Source: Chryseobacterium sp. Tr-659
GTDB lineage: Bacteria; Bacteroidota; Bacteroidia; Flavobacteriales; Weeksellaceae
Length of the DNA stretch: 64,000 nt
Assembly: GCF_011752975.1 (NCBI RefSeq)
Contig: NZ_VWWP01000015.1
Span: forward strand, 1-64,000
Reading direction: 5' to 3'
A program made the position numbers and the translations under genes. This document shows positions 44,911-53,733 of the stretch, piece after piece; positions within the stretch are counted from its first letter, which is position 1, and each line of letters starts with the position of its first letter. Below the pieces are notes generated by a model that saw only the letters and a program-made list of their open reading frames with translations, made no database searches and had not been told where the DNA came from.

Positions 44911-46638
44911 CTATTTAAAATTATTTATAGCATTGCTTATCCTGGCGATACTTTCCTCTTTTCCAATGATTTCCAGAATGTCCGGAACATCAGGCCCTTT
45001 CAGTTCTCCTACTAAAGCTAAACGGAGCGGCATCATTACTTTACCCATTCCCAGCCCCTTGTTTTCCGCAAAATCATGCATCATCTGCTTTAATGTTTCA
45101 GCAGCAAAGTCTGTAGATTCAAGAGTTGCAGCCAATTCACCTAAAATTGCAGATGTTTCCTCGTTCCAAGCTTTTTTAGACGCTTTTTCATCATAAGATA
45201 TCGGAGCTTCAAAGAAGAACTTCCCGTTTTCATAGATGTCTTTCGGGAAAGTAGCTCTTTCCTTCATCAGAGGGATTACTTTTAACAGTTTTTCATCTGA
45301 AGCACCAGAAAGATCAAGTCCCGTATTTTTAAGCATCTGAAGAAGCTCTTCATCAGACTTCATCTGAATATACTGATGGTTGAACCATTCTGATTTTTCC
45401 TTACTAAATCTTGCACCTGCTTTATGTACTTTATGAAGATCAAACTCTTTTGCCATTTCATCCAAAGAAAGAACTTCTTTGTCATCTGCAGGAGACCATC
45501 CCAATAAGGCTACCATATTGATGAAAGCATCAGAAAGATAGCCGTTTTCTCTGTATCCTTTAGAGATTGTGCCCGTTGAAGGATCTTTGAAATCAAGCGG
45601 GAATACGGGGAATCCAAATTTGTCACCGTCTCTTTTGCTCAGTTTTCCTGAAAGTCCTTTCTTTAAAAATTGCTTTACAGCAGCAGTTAACGGATTGTCC
45701 TTGTCATTTTCTCCCAGCATTGACTTGAATCTCGGGCTTTTTACTTCAGAGAAGAATGATTTTATAATAGGTTCTGATTCTTCGAAAGAAAACTGACTGT
45801 TTTTAGCCACAAATTCATCCGTAAAAGATTTTGTGATCCCGTCAATATTATCTTTATTGATTAATGCCGAAACATCTGGCTTTAAAATCAAAGAAAGATG
45901 AGCAAATTGAGGAGCTTCCCAACCCATTGCTTCATATAATAAAGTATGTAATCCAAGAGAAGGCAGCCATTCTTCACCACGGATCACGTGAGAAATTTCC
46001 ATTTCGTGGTCATCAATGATATTGGCGAAGTGATAGGTTGGCATCCCATCATTTTTTACCAGCACCTTATCGTCTAATGTATTGGTATTAACAGAAGATT
46101 TTCCGCGGATGATGTCTTCAAGATTCAATACTCTGTCTACCGGCATTTTGAATCTTACCACATAAGGCGTTTTTTCATCAAGCAATTTCTGAACTTCTTC
46201 TTCAGAAAGGGCAAGGCTGTTTCTTAAACGGTTTCTGGTTTTATTATCATAAGAGAATACTTCTCCATTAGCCTCGAATTCTGCACGGATGGCATCTAAT
46301 TCTTCCGGAGTATCAAAGGCCATATACGCATAATCTGTATTTAAGATCTGCTCAGTATATCTGTCATAAATATCTCTTCTTTCAGACTGTCTGTAAGGAG
46401 CAAACTTTCCTCCTTTCTTAGGGCTTTCATCCGGGATGATTCCGCACCATTCCAGTGCTTCTTCAATATACTCTTCAGCTCCTTCTACATATCTTGCGGT
46501 ATCTGTATCTTCAATTCTTAATACAAATTCTCCTCCTTGATTTTTAGCAAAAAGATAATCATATAATGCGGTTCTTACGCCTCCCAAATGTAAAGGTCCT
46601 GTAGGACTTGGAGCAAAACGTACTCTTACTTTCTCCAT
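44911..46638 (-). CDS. gltX: Glutamyl-tRNA synthetase with a 75-residue insertion near the KMSKS loop
   Basis: 575 residues from the ATG at 46638 (MEKVRVRFAPSPTGPLHLGG); the longer frame has no conserved extension. The class I HIGH-type motif is HLGG at 17-20 and the KMSKS-type motif is KLSKR at 332-336. It charges tRNA-Glu. Between LSLILKPD (to 255) and GKLSKRD (from 331) sits an extra stretch of about 75 residues, mostly helical and charged (FTDEFVAKNSQFSFEESEP), where most bacterial GltX have two or three residues; this explains its length, since the usual size is about 500. The insertion is in frame, so a natural variant is more likely than an error. Confidence 0.94.
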   Translation of the reverse strand: MEKVRVRFAPSPTGPLHLGGVRTALYDYLFAKNQGGEFVLRIEDTDTARYVEGAEEYIEEALEWCGIIPDESPKKGGKFAPYRQSERRDIYDRYTEQILNTDYAYMAFDTPEELDAIRAEFEANGEVFSYDNKTRNRLRNSLALSEEEVQKLLDEKTPYVVRFKMPVDRVLNLEDIIRGKSSVNTNTLDDKVLVKNDGMPTYHFANIIDDHEMEISHVIRGEEWLPSLGLHTLLYEAMGWEAPQFAHLSLILKPDVSALINKDNIDGITKSFTDEFVAKNSQFSFEESEPIIKSFFSEVKSPRFKSMLGENDKDNPLTAAVKQFLKKGLSGKLSKRDGDKFGFPVFPLDFKDPSTGTISKGYRENGYLSDAFINMVALLGWSPADDKEVLSLDEMAKEFDLHKVHKAGARFSKEKSEWFNHQYIQMKSDEELLQMLKNTGLDLSGASDEKLLKVIPLMKERATFPKDIYENGKFFFEAPISYDEKASKKAWNEETSAILGELAATLESTDFAAETLKQMMHDFAENKGLGMGKVMMPLRLALVGELKGPDVPDILEIIGKEESIARISNAINNFK

Positions 46639-46655
46639 TTCAATTAAAATTTTTG

Positions 46656-46663
46656 CAAATTTA
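46656..46663 (-). promoter_or_regulatory. Bacteroidota -7 box for gltX
   Basis: TAAATTTG on the minus strand, 18 bp before the ATG at 46638; it supports that start over the longer frame. Confidence 0.55.
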
Positions 46664-46875
46664 CTTAAAATTATGCGTTTACAGGATGATTTATACAAGA
46701 GTGTTAGCATTTTTTTGATGTTAATTTTTCTTATAGACAGATGTTAATATGATACTTTTCAATTTTAGAAAAAAATACCCTACATAAAGGGATTCCTTTA
46801 AAATGTAGTATTGTATTTTATGATGAAATTTTTAATGTATATCTGTTGTATTAGGTGACAATATTAAAAAAAGTC

Positions 46876-46883
46876 TATTTTTG
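46876..46883 (+). promoter_or_regulatory. Bacteroidota -7 box for the 46900 methyltransferase
   Basis: TATTTTTG fits TAnnTTTG, 17 bp before the ATG. Confidence 0.5.
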
Positions 46884-46899
46884 GAAAAATTAAATTTTA

Positions 46900-47712
46900 A
46901 TGAATTGTAAAATCTGTCAGCAGGATTCTCACAAAATATTTGAGAAAACAGTTTTGTGTAAATATCAGGTAAGCTATCATCAATGTATACATTGCGGTTT
47001 TGTGCAGACTGATGAACCTTTCTGGCTTGCAGAGGCTTACAATAATGCAATTACTTCTTTGGATATAGGAATGCTGATCAGAAACACATTTTTAGTGGAG
47101 AATGTGACTAAAATAATTGACTCATGTTTCAATGAAGGGAAAATATTTCTTGATTATGCCGGTGGTTATGGGCTTTTTGCAAGATCTATGAGAGATATCG
47201 GATACGATTTTTACAGACAGGATGTGTATTGTCCGAACATTTTTGCCAATTATTTCAATATAGAAGATGCAGGTACGGAAAAGTTTGATGTTGTGACCGC
47301 TTTTGAAGTATTTGAACATCTGCCTGTACCTCTTGAGGGGATTGAGGGAATTTTAAAATATTCGGATCAGCTTATCTTTTCTACAGAAGTAGTTCCGGAG
47401 AAAACAGAAGATATTGAAAACTGGGTATACATTTCCCAGGAAACGGGTCAGCATATTGCCTTTTACACTGAAAAATCTTTGAAGATTATTGCAGAAAAAT
47501 TCAATAAGAATTATTACAGAAAAGGCAATCTGCATATTTATACAACCAAAACTTTCACTGAAGATCAGATTGAGTATGCCTTAAAAGATATGAATGTGAA
47601 AAAATCTTTCCTCGGTTTGAAAAGGAAAAAATATTATAAAAAGTTCAGAATATGGAGAGAGTCTTATCAGATGAGAGATTATTTAAAAATTAAGAAGATT
47701 CTTAATTCATAG
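46900..47712 (+). CDS. SAM-dependent methyltransferase with N-terminal zinc-binding cysteines
   Basis: 270 residues. The N-terminus has two CxxC pairs (CKIC at 3-6 and CIHC near 31-34) typical of sugar or small-molecule methyltransferases with a zinc knuckle. The Rossmann motif is degenerate (FLDYAGGYGLFARSM), followed by FDVVTAFEVFEHLP, a motif II/III pattern of class I methyltransferases, and HIAFYTEKSLKIIAEKF. Its neighbours are sugar-nucleotide and glycosyltransferase genes, so a surface-glycan sugar is a likely substrate; this is inference. Confidence 0.82.
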   Translation: MNCKICQQDSHKIFEKTVLCKYQVSYHQCIHCGFVQTDEPFWLAEAYNNAITSLDIGMLIRNTFLVENVTKIIDSCFNEGKIFLDYAGGYGLFARSMRDIGYDFYRQDVYCPNIFANYFNIEDAGTEKFDVVTAFEVFEHLPVPLEGIEGILKYSDQLIFSTEVVPEKTEDIENWVYISQETGQHIAFYTEKSLKIIAEKFNKNYYRKGNLHIYTTKTFTEDQIEYALKDMNVKKSFLGLKRKKYYKKFRIWRESYQMRDYLKIKKILNS

Positions 47713-47714
47713 CT

Positions 47715-48617
47715 CTACAAGAAAAGACTTAGTGTCTCCTGAAGATCGAACTTTTTGTTTCCCAGGTCAATCATTGTATACAGTTTGGTAGGATCTCCCG
47801 ATAACTTGAATATTTCGTTTTTTCTAACGAAGTTCGGGTTAACCAGAACTTCTAAAGTATGATGGGTGATCTTTGACGACAGATCCAGAACTTCTTCCAA
47901 TGAATAAGTATTTCCGGAGCAAATATTCACGATTTCCGACCTGTAATCACTTGTGGCCAGCTTATAATAACATTCGGTAACAAAATCAATGGAATTATAC
48001 TCTCTGAAAACATTAATGTTTCCAAGTTCTATTGTTTTGCTCTTTTCTTTAAAAGCTTTCGTGATTTTTGGGATTACAAAATTAATGTCCTGTCCCGGAG
48101 CAGTATAATTGAAAGGCCTTGTTATAATGATTGGCAAAGCCTCAAAATAATTTTTCGCCATCTGCTCCATTGCAAGTTTGCTGATCCCATAATGATTATT
48201 AGGATTAGGGCACATGCTTTCTGAAAGTTCATAATGACTCTGGTTGCCATATACGGTAGCGCTGCTGGCCAATATTACTTTTTCAATATTTGCTGCACAG
48301 TGAGTTTTTACGGCTTCCAAAAGGTTTTGTGTTCCAATTACATTCACCGTATAAAAATCCTCTGTTACAGGATGTCCTACAAACGATATAGCAGCCAAAT
48401 GTATTACTATATCTGGCTGTATTTCATTGATAATTTGAGATAATTTCTCCTTTTCTAATAGATTACAGGAAAAAATATTCTTTTCAGAAGTGTTTTTGTT
48501 GTTCACAATTCCGAAAACATCATGTCCCTGAGAAGAAAAGTGGTCTGAAAGATATTTTCCTGTAAAACCGTTAATTCCTGTAATTAAAACTTTTTTAGAA
48601 AGAGAATCCATTTTCAT
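47715..48617 (-). CDS. rmd: GDP-4-keto-6-deoxy-D-mannose reductase (NAD-dependent epimerase family)
   Basis: 300 residues. Short-chain dehydrogenase fold: glycine motif TGINGFTGKYL near 14-24, SSATVYG near 115 and the YxxxK pair in HYGISK near 143. It probably reduces the product of the adjacent GDP-mannose dehydratase to GDP-D-rhamnose. An epimerase of the fucose branch (Fcl) is less likely given this size and the missing Fcl features, but the exact sugar is inference. Its start overlaps the gmd end by 23 bp, so the two are translationally coupled. Confidence 0.82.
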   Translation of the reverse strand: MKMDSLSKKVLITGINGFTGKYLSDHFSSQGHDVFGIVNNKNTSEKNIFSCNLLEKEKLSQIINEIQPDIVIHLAAISFVGHPVTEDFYTVNVIGTQNLLEAVKTHCAANIEKVILASSATVYGNQSHYELSESMCPNPNNHYGISKLAMEQMAKNYFEALPIIITRPFNYTAPGQDINFVIPKITKAFKEKSKTIELGNINVFREYNSIDFVTECYYKLATSDYRSEIVNICSGNTYSLEEVLDLSSKITHHTLEVLVNPNFVRKNEIFKLSGDPTKLYTMIDLGNKKFDLQETLSLFL

Positions 48618-49629
48618 TCCTTTTTAGATCAGCATTTACCATAATAGAACATAATTCATCTAAAGTGGTCTGAGGTATCCAGTTCAGCAATTCATTCGCT
48701 TTTTTGGCGTCACCAATTAACAGTTCCACTTCTGCAGGTCTGAAATAATTTGGATTAATGGCTACAAGTAATTCATTAGTATCTTTGTTGTATCCTTTTT
48801 CATCAACACCGGTACCTTTCCAGATAATATCGATACCAATCTGCTTAAAGGAAAGTTCAACAAAAGTTCTTACCGTAAAAGTTTTGTTTGTTGCCAACAC
48901 AAATGTTTCCGGCTCTTTATACTGAAGCATTTTGTACATTCCTTCCACATATTCTTTAGCATACCCCCAGTCTCTCTGAGCATCTAAATTTCCTAACTCT
49001 AAAATGCTTTGTTTTTTTAATGCAATCTTTGCAACGGCATCAGTAATCTTTCTCGTTACAAATTCTCTTCCTCTAAGTGGTGATTCGTGGTTGAATAAAA
49101 TACCGCTTACTCCGAATATATCATAGCTTTCTCTATAGTTGATAGTTGCCCAGTGCGCGAACAGTTTAGAAAAACCATACGGGCTTCTTGGGTAGAAAGG
49201 AGTTTCTTCAGTTTGAGGAACCTGTTGTACTTTTCCGAACATTTCTGAAGTACTGGCCTGATAAAACTTTATCTTAGGATTGATAATTCTGATAGCTTCC
49301 AATAAGTGTAAAGCTCCAATCCCTGTAGTTTGAGCCGTAGATAAAGGCTGATCGAAAGATACCCCTACAAAACTCTGTGCCGCCAGATTATAAATTTCAT
49401 CCGGCTGTACCTTGTCAATCAATCTTATATTACTTGTCTGATCATTCAGATCATATTCTAATAAATGCAAATTGGGATTATCCTGGATACCAAGCTCTTC
49501 TATTCTCCAAAAGTTCATTGAGCTCGATCTTCTGTAAGTTCCAAAAACTTCATACCCTTTTTCTAACAATAATTGGGATAAATATGCTCCATCCTGACCC
49601 GTAATCCCCGTAATAATTGCTTTTTTCAT
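48595..49629 (-). CDS. gmd: GDP-mannose 4,6-dehydratase
   Basis: 344 residues from the ATG at 49629 (MKKAIITGITGQDGAYL); the longer frame is rejected because of the -7 box inside it. NADP-binding TGxxGxDG motif at 8-15, GTYRRSSSMNFWRIEEL near 30, ASTSEMFGKVQQVPQTEETPF near 125-145 and YGFSK near 150. It converts GDP-D-mannose to GDP-4-keto-6-deoxymannose. With the adjacent reductase it forms a two-gene operon making a deoxysugar donor for surface polysaccharide. Confidence 0.96.
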   Translation of the reverse strand: MKKAIITGITGQDGAYLSQLLLEKGYEVFGTYRRSSSMNFWRIEELGIQDNPNLHLLEYDLNDQTSNIRLIDKVQPDEIYNLAAQSFVGVSFDQPLSTAQTTGIGALHLLEAIRIINPKIKFYQASTSEMFGKVQQVPQTEETPFYPRSPYGFSKLFAHWATINYRESYDIFGVSGILFNHESPLRGREFVTRKITDAVAKIALKKQSILELGNLDAQRDWGYAKEYVEGMYKMLQYKEPETFVLATNKTFTVRTFVELSFKQIGIDIIWKGTGVDEKGYNKDTNELLVAINPNYFRPAEVELLIGDAKKANELLNWIPQTTLDELCSIMVNADLKRNENGFSF

Positions 49630-49651
49630 ATAAACTAATTGACAATTTTTG

Positions 49652-49659
49652 CAAATGTA
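49652..49659 (-). promoter_or_regulatory. Bacteroidota -7 box for gmd-rmd
   Basis: TACATTTG on the minus strand, 23 bp before the gmd ATG. Confidence 0.5.
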
Positions 49660-49701
49660 CGTTTTTTCAATAAACACAGAATCAAAATATACAAAAACGA
49701 T

Positions 49702-49709
49702 TATCTTTG
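49702..49709 (+). promoter_or_regulatory. Bacteroidota -7 box for the 49751 glycosyltransferase
   Basis: TATCTTTG fits TAnnTTTG, 41 bp before the ATG and back to back with the gmd promoter. Confidence 0.5.
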
Positions 49710-49750
49710 CAGCAAAATACTTATTTTAAGACGGAATTATATATTTCACT

Positions 49751-51007
49751 ATGGAAAAAAAATTAGGAGTAAATGTATTTGGTTTTATCGGAGGTGAGTT
49801 TGGCTTAGGTGAGGCGGTAAGATTAATTATTAAAGCATTAAATAAAGCCGAAATTCCGGTTTCATTAATTAACTATGATATTAAGACTAATCACAGGCAT
49901 AATGATGATACCTTTAAAAACTTAAATAATGAAGCTGTTCATGATGTGAATCTGGTTTTGCTGGGCCCATCGGAAGGTAAAAAGATATTAATACATTATC
50001 CGGAAGATTTTTTTAAAAATAAGTATAACATTTTTTACCTTAACTGGGAATCTGAATATATTCCACAGGAATATATTGATAATCTTAGTTTCTATGATGA
50101 AATATGGGTTCCTGCTCAATATTGTAAGGATATCCTTGCCCAGTATCTGAATATTCCTGTTCATGTAATTCCTTACCCGATAGAAATTGAAGTAGATGAT
50201 GAAGCAGATCAGGAGGCCGATACTTTTTATCAGAAGGATGCTTTCAATTTCTTTTTCATGTTTGATTATAACAGTACACTGGAAAGAAAGAATACGCTGA
50301 ATCTGATCAGTGCATTTAAGAAGGCTTTTGAAAAAAATGACCAAAGCGTTTTTCTAACCATTAAAACATCAAAATCTGCAAGGTTCACAAAAGAAAGAGA
50401 GCAGCTTGAATCCAGTATTAAAGGTTATCAGAATATAAAAATTGTAGAACAGATTTATGATAAGCAGACGCTGCATAAGATCATCAGAGGCTGTGATGCT
50501 TATGTTTCCCTGCATAGGTCTGAAGGTTTCGGTCTTACTATGGCAGAAGCTATGTTTTTCGGAAAACCTGTGATTGCAACAAATTATTCCGGAAACCTGC
50601 AGTTTATGAATGCAGATAATAGTTTCCTTGTTGATTTTAAAAAGACTAAAATAGATTCTTCAATTATCAACTATGACAGCAATACCATATGGTCTGAGCC
50701 TAACGTAGATCATGCTTCAGAACTGATGAAGATGGTAAAAGAAAATTCAGAAACTGTAAAAGATCTCGCTCTTAAAGGGCAGCAGACGATACTTCATGAT
50801 TTCTCTGTGAAACGAATCGGGGAGCTGGTAAATGATACCATACAGCATATTAGTTTTGAACCTAATCTTTTAAAGAATGAACTGATCAGCCTGTTTATAG
50901 AAAGTGAAAAAATGAAGCGCGATCTCTATGTGATGAGAAAAAGTAAACTGATTATGCTGATCTTTAATATTAAAATGTATTTCAGAAACAGGAAAAAGCA
51001 GAAATAA
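49751..51007 (+). CDS. Glycosyltransferase, GT4 family
   Basis: 418 residues, GT-B fold. The C-terminal half carries the GT4 nucleotide-sugar motif (HRSEGFGLTMAEAMFFGKPV, then TNYSGNLQF) near residues 255-290, with a mid-domain segment DYNSTLERKNT (family marker in mannosyl-type transferases). Cytoplasmic or membrane-associated. Divergent from gmd-rmd, suggesting a role in the same surface-glycan pathway; acceptor unknown. It is convergent with the GT operon, with 5 bp between stop codons. Confidence 0.87.
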   Translation: MEKKLGVNVFGFIGGEFGLGEAVRLIIKALNKAEIPVSLINYDIKTNHRHNDDTFKNLNNEAVHDVNLVLLGPSEGKKILIHYPEDFFKNKYNIFYLNWESEYIPQEYIDNLSFYDEIWVPAQYCKDILAQYLNIPVHVIPYPIEIEVDDEADQEADTFYQKDAFNFFFMFDYNSTLERKNTLNLISAFKKAFEKNDQSVFLTIKTSKSARFTKEREQLESSIKGYQNIKIVEQIYDKQTLHKIIRGCDAYVSLHRSEGFGLTMAEAMFFGKPVIATNYSGNLQFMNADNSFLVDFKKTKIDSSIINYDSNTIWSEPNVDHASELMKMVKENSETVKDLALKGQQTILHDFSVKRIGELVNDTIQHISFEPNLLKNELISLFIESEKMKRDLYVMRKSKLIMLIFNIKMYFRNRKKQK

Positions 51008-51012
51008 TCCTG

Positions 51013-51951
51013 CTAGATTTTTCCAAGAAGCTTATATAATATGAAAAGGCTGAAGTTATGAGAACGTAATTGTTGAGTAGCTTCAGTCTTTTTTATTTGG
51101 ATTATCTGTAAATATTCCTGAATGGCTGTATGATGAGTAAATAGATATACTTCCTGTAATTTTTTCTCTCTACGCTTTAATCTTTTTAAAAATGACAGTT
51201 TTGCTTTGGTACTTTTAGCATCAGTATTTACTTGAAATTTCTCTAACAGTGCATTTTTTTCCTGTTCATTTTTTTCAACAAAAACGCCGCCTACCTGTTG
51301 ATCTTCATGGTATCTGTAACTGAAGAGCTTATCATCTAAAAAACCAAATTTATTTTGATTGGCAGCGATTAAAGCAATCCATTCATCATGATGGAATCCT
51401 TTAACTTCAGGAAATGGAAGAATACTTTTAATAAAATCTTTTCTTATCGCCATGCTGGCTCCCGTAGCAATATTAGAAACAAAAGAGATGATTTCACCAT
51501 AATTCACTTCATATTTTTTTTCCTTCAGAAAGGCAGGAACGTCCCAAACCGTATATTGATCAAGCTTTTGACTGCCCGTGTTAATGATGAATCCGTTTGA
51601 GCATACAACAGATATTTCTGCATGTTTTTCCAGATAATCAGAGTATTGCTGTATTTTATTGCGCTCCCAAATGTCATCCTGATCACTTAAGAATATCAGT
51701 TCTTTGGTACAGAGAGCAATTGCTTTCTCAAAATTCTTTACACTTCTCAGATTTCTCTCGTTGCGGGAAATTTTGATAACATCGGGAAATTTATTTTGAT
51801 ACTCTTCCAGAATAGAAAGGGTAGAATCTGTAGACCCATCATCACAAACAATAATTTCATCTGCTTTTTTAGTCTGATCCAGAATAGAATCAAGCTGCTC
51901 TCTAATGAATTTTTCTCCGTTATAAGTACAGAGGGCTACAGAAATTGTCAT
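51013..51951 (-). CDS. Glycosyltransferase, GT2 family (WfgS/rhamnosyl-type)
   Basis: 312 residues. N-terminal GT-A fold with SVALCTYNGEKFIREQLDSIL, the DDGSTD donor-binding motif near 38-43 and a DQDD motif (FLSDQDDIWERNK) near 88-98, typical of O-antigen/rhamnosyltransferase-like GT2 enzymes. Last gene of the operon; its start overlaps the preceding gene by 4 bp. The donor sugar cannot be told from sequence, though GDP-D-rhamnose is available nearby. Confidence 0.87.
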   Translation of the reverse strand: MTISVALCTYNGEKFIREQLDSILDQTKKADEIIVCDDGSTDSTLSILEEYQNKFPDVIKISRNERNLRSVKNFEKAIALCTKELIFLSDQDDIWERNKIQQYSDYLEKHAEISVVCSNGFIINTGSQKLDQYTVWDVPAFLKEKKYEVNYGEIISFVSNIATGASMAIRKDFIKSILPFPEVKGFHHDEWIALIAANQNKFGFLDDKLFSYRYHEDQQVGGVFVEKNEQEKNALLEKFQVNTDAKSTKAKLSFLKRLKRREKKLQEVYLFTHHTAIQEYLQIIQIKKTEATQQLRSHNFSLFILYKLLGKI

Positions 51952-52928
51952 GATTTTAATTCAAAAATAATATTAACCCAATGGTCCAGTGTATATCTGT
52001 TATAAATCTCTTCCGGAATTTTTTCATAAGGCTTTTCAAAAAAAGACTGATCAAGATTACCAAGATCCTCGTTTAAAACCAGAATATTGTTAGGATTATA
52101 AAAATCATAGGTTTTAATGGTTGTATTATCTGTAATGATTTTCTTTTCGAGAGACATTGCTTCAAAAACCCTGAAGCTGAGTCCGTATTGTCCTTCCCGC
52201 ATCAGATCCAGTAATACTTTAGAGTTCTTGTAATACTTGGGAAGATCATGATGAGGGATCTTTTTGATACTGAAAATCAAAAAAAGATTTTTAGGAACCT
52301 TGATGAAGATATTGGTCAGCTGATGTTTCCAAGATTTTTTTCCAATAATCATAATCTGGAATTTCAGCCCTTGTTCGATAAGCTTTTTTGCAATAAGTTT
52401 AATTAATGAAACTCTTCTATTGTCATATGAGGTAATATAGAAAAGGTCCATTTCAGGATGCTGTCTTTCTTTTGGTGTATAAGGAAGATAGATATAGTTT
52501 GTTATTTTTTCAAATCCGTGTTTTTTGACATCTATATGATCAAAGGAGAAAACCTTATCAAAAAGATAGAGTTTATCCTCCACAGGAACTCTTTCAAGAT
52601 TATCATAAAGATAAGTAATAAGTCTTTTTGTATATCTCCTGATCTTATTAAGAGTAGAAAGGTCAAAGGTATCAGGATTTAACACCAGTATCTGGTCCTG
52701 ATAACCTAATTTTTCGAGAGAATCCAGAACGTATTTCTGTCTCTTTTCAGTTTTAAGATTTTTATTTAAAAAGGTTTTGCTGAGCGCATTTACAGCTCTT
52801 TCATTGAAATTGGAATGCGTGACAGAGCTGATCTTTATATGATGAGCATCAATACCCCGTTTGCATAATGTTTCAACAATATACTTATCATAATCCCAAA
52901 AATCATAACTAATGATACAAATCTTCAT
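51948..52928 (-). CDS. CgeB-like/GT1-type glycosyltransferase
   Basis: 326 residues. The C-terminal third has the GT-B-like pattern seen in the CgeB or glycosyltransferase family 92-type group (KNSKVLLDLMREGQYGLSFRVFEAMSLEKKIITDN), with no N-terminal signal. The N-terminal half (SYDFWDYDKYIVETL) is a Rossmann-like region. A glycan-modifying role follows from its place between two GT2 genes. The exact family assignment is moderate. Confidence 0.72.
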   Translation of the reverse strand: MKICIISYDFWDYDKYIVETLCKRGIDAHHIKISSVTHSNFNERAVNALSKTFLNKNLKTEKRQKYVLDSLEKLGYQDQILVLNPDTFDLSTLNKIRRYTKRLITYLYDNLERVPVEDKLYLFDKVFSFDHIDVKKHGFEKITNYIYLPYTPKERQHPEMDLFYITSYDNRRVSLIKLIAKKLIEQGLKFQIMIIGKKSWKHQLTNIFIKVPKNLFLIFSIKKIPHHDLPKYYKNSKVLLDLMREGQYGLSFRVFEAMSLEKKIITDNTTIKTYDFYNPNNILVLNEDLGNLDQSFFEKPYEKIPEEIYNRYTLDHWVNIIFELKS

Positions 52929-52932
52929 TCAA

Positions 52933-53682
52933 CTAATTTTGCTCTTTTTTTAATGATTCGTAGGTTTCAAACACACTTAAGGATTGAAGGTAAGAAAGCT
53001 GGTAGCCTTCCTTTCCGTCTAAAACACCAAGTCTCATTATATAGGCTTTGAAGAATTTAAAAGCTGTTTTAAGATATTGAACTAAAACACTGTACTTTTT
53101 CCCTTTTGCAGCCAGTTCTTTTCCTTTTAAAACTCCGTAATGAATCATTTTCTTTCTGTAAGACTCATAATCTGAAACGGAGTAATGAAGTAATTTATTT
53201 TTTAAAATCCCGATCTTTCCATTTACTTCCAGGGTCTCATGTACTTTTTTCCCTGCGATGTATCTGGCTCTCGATTTTCTGAAAAGTCTGAAGTTCTTGT
53301 CTGACTGAGTTCCCGAAAAGTGAATTGGTTTTTGCCCAAAAAAGAACTTTCTGTAAAAATAATAAGCATCTTTTTTTTGAGGGTTATTCAATTCATCTAT
53401 GATTTCCTGTTTTAGTTCAGGAGTCATTCTTTCATCTCCATCCAAAAATAATACCCAGTCATTTGTTGCAGCATCTAAGGCGATATTTCTTTGCTTTGTA
53501 AAATCCTCAAATGTATTCTGAATCACTTTTACATGAGAGAACTTCTGTGCAATTTCTACGGTTTTATCCGTGCTGAATGAGTCTACAATGATTATTTCAT
53601 TACAAAAATCAAAACATTCAAGGATGTCCCGTATATTTTTTTCTTCATTGTATGTTATGATCAAACCACTTATATTCATCAC
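52933..53682 (-). CDS. GT2 glycosyltransferase, WaaE/KdtX-like, paralog 1
   Basis: 249 residues. LIITYNEEKNIRDIL at the start, DSFSTDKTVEIA near 35-46 and FLDGDERMTPELKQEI near 85-98 are the GT-A donor and metal motifs of the lipopolysaccharide-core beta-1,4-glucosyltransferase-like group. FFFGQKPIHFSGTQSDKNFRLFRKS near 120 is a family block. It is paralogous to the gene at 54497. Likely adds a sugar to LPS core or a similar glycan. Confidence 0.88.
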   Translation of the reverse strand: MMNISGLIITYNEEKNIRDILECFDFCNEIIIVDSFSTDKTVEIAQKFSHVKVIQNTFEDFTKQRNIALDAATNDWVLFLDGDERMTPELKQEIIDELNNPQKKDAYYFYRKFFFGQKPIHFSGTQSDKNFRLFRKSRARYIAGKKVHETLEVNGKIGILKNKLLHYSVSDYESYRKKMIHYGVLKGKELAAKGKKYSVLVQYLKTAFKFFKAYIMRLGVLDGKEGYQLSYLQSLSVFETYESLKKEQN

Positions 53683-53733
53683 AACGCTTTGTTTGATAGA
53701 GAAGTACGCAAATACTTCCTTAAAATTGTTTTT

